A stretch of 64,000 nt of DNA, taken from contig OZ252146.1 of assembly GCA_965248735.1 (NCBI GenBank), positions 186,001-250,000 on the forward strand. Direction: 5' to 3'. A program made the translations under genes and the position numbers. This DNA is from Aldehydirespirator sp965248735. Lineage in GTDB: Bacteria; Actinomycetota; Acidimicrobiia; Acidimicrobiales; Aldehydirespiratoraceae. Shown here piece after piece: positions 63,200 to 64,000 of this stretch (its first letter is position 1; each line of letters opens with the position of its first letter). Under the pieces are notes generated by a model, which saw nothing but the letters and a program-made list of their open reading frames with translations, did no database searches and was not told the origin of the DNA.

Positions 63200-64000
63200 A
63201 TGACAGCAAGAGCTGGTAAATTCAAGATGCTTCCGGTCGAGACGCTTGTGCTCGATACGTCCAATCCTCGGGTTGCGCGGTACATTGAGATGTACGGTGG
63301 GGAGGTAACTGATGAACAAATGAGTCTTGCTCTTGGTGCCGCCAACTCCGAGCAGGGTGAAAGTACGACCACCTTCCAGAGTCTGAGGGCATCGATCAGG
63401 ACTCATGGAGGTCTGATCCATCCCATTCTGGTCAATAGGAAGACCGACAACAGCCTTGTCGTCATCGACGGAAATACCCGTGCGCTGATCTATCGCCAGT
63501 TCAGGAGTGACGATGATAGTGGTAGATGGGACGAGATACTGGCGATCGTGTACGACAACCTTGATGAGAAGGAAATCGATGCCATTCGGCTACAGGCTCA
63601 CCTCGTCGGTCCAAGACAATGGGACCCTTACTCGAAAGCCAAGTACCTGGACTATCTCAGCAACTCGGAGCACCTGACGACTGATCAGATCATCGATTTC
63701 TGCGGCGGACAGAGGACCGAGGTACACCGATTCATTGACGCCTACAACGACATGGAGCGACACTATCGCCCGGTCCTTTCCAGTGATGACCAGTTTGACC
63801 CGACGCGGTTCAGCGCCTTTGTTGAATTGCAGGCGCCACGAGTACAGGAAGCGCTCGTGACGTCGGGCTACACCAAGGCAGATTTCGCCGGGTGGGTCAA
63901 CGACCAGATTCTGTACCCACTCGATCGTGTCAGAAGGCTCCCGGCGATCCTGGCCAATTCGCAGGCACGGAGCGTATTCCTGCGTGATGGAGCGCGTGAG
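63200..64000 (+). CDS. ParB-like protein, 3' end beyond the window
   Basis: The frame from ATG 63200 stays open for 267 codons to the window end. The start follows the GHKL stop by 38 bp with GCAGGAGAGAAAC upstream. ParB-type features: LVLDTSNPRVARY (first box), IHPILVNRK then VVIDGNTRALIYRQF (second box, about 73-101), then an HTH-like segment (TTDQIIDFCGGQRTEVHRF, about 160-178) after WDPYSKAKYLDYL. ParB/Srx-fold proteins bind DNA and some have CTPase or nuclease activity. Being the third gene of the unit, it is the probable DNA-targeting part (inference). Confidence 0.83.
   Translation, partial: MTARAGKFKMLPVETLVLDTSNPRVARYIEMYGGEVTDEQMSLALGAANSEQGESTTTFQSLRASIRTHGGLIHPILVNRKTDNSLVVIDGNTRALIYRQFRSDDDSGRWDEILAIVYDNLDEKEIDAIRLQAHLVGPRQWDPYSKAKYLDYLSNSEHLTTDQIIDFCGGQRTEVHRFIDAYNDMERHYRPVLSSDDQFDPTRFSAFVELQAPRVQEALVTSGYTKADFAGWVNDQILYPLDRVRRLPAILANSQARSVFLRDGARE

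Noticed and set aside
59941..64000. The AT-richer end block as a prophage
   Set aside because: No capsid, terminase, integrase or lysis genes are seen; only the three-gene unit.

Overview
The window is high-GC DNA with frequent GTG/TTG starts, many 4-bp ATGA/GTGA gene overlaps, two F420-type oxidoreductases, an AddAB-like helicase-nuclease pair and a stand-alone LigD polymerase domain. This fits an actinobacterium, and my best guess is an Acidimicrobiia-like lineage. The placement is inferred from gene content and composition; no marker gene is present.

Layout. (1) About 0-19.4 kb is a defence and accessory island. It holds an unknown protein, a SWIM-zinc protein, and a type I restriction-modification set (hsdR, hsdS, hsdM) with a ribbon-helix-helix/Doc toxin-antitoxin pair lodged between hsdS and hsdM. 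Next comes an AT-richer 725-residue membrane protein with a PIN-like core, flanked by two oppositely oriented copies of a small inverted-repeat element. Then follow a DUF5131 protein with a broken TcmP partner, a HigB/HigA-ImmA pair, a DUF5615 PIN-like pair, remnants of an RloA/RloB operon, an orphan HigA, a RelE-like pair and a T4 Rnl1-type RNA ligase. (2) About 19.4-26.7 kb holds assorted metabolic genes: a cupin, a Nudix-DUF1445 fusion, an SDR protein, an F420-type oxidase, two 2OG-Fe(II) oxygenases facing each other, a decayed carboxymuconolactone-decarboxylase-like gene, and an L,D-transpeptidase carrying a bulb-lectin domain. (3) About 26.8-33.7 kb is the AddB/AddA-like recombination pair. 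(4) About 33.7-49.4 kb is mainly catabolic: MarR, two fold-type-II PLP enzymes, acyl-CoA synthetases, an enoyl-CoA hydratase, tandem cytochromes P450 and a pseudouridine-phosphate glycosidase. It contains an old segmental duplication (psuG / acyl-CoA ligase / TlpA-like) in which each copy has lost different parts, and ends with an aminotransferase and a TlpA-DsbB pair. (5) About 49.4-59.5 kb has an EF-hand/pre-toxin-like protein, a leftward run aroK-aroQ-ligD(pol)-LLM oxidoreductase-beta-propeller, a MatB-like ligase with an internal 12-residue duplication, a lipoprotein binding protein and an exported repeat protein. (6) From 59.9 kb to the end the DNA turns visibly AT-richer and carries a tight three-gene unit: a radical SAM protein, an Hsp90/GHKL-type ATPase and a ParB-like protein cut by the window end.

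The two best candidates for undescribed systems are the radical SAM/GHKL/ParB-like unit at 59.9-64 kb and the PIN-like coiled-coil membrane protein at 9.3-11.4 kb inside the defence island.
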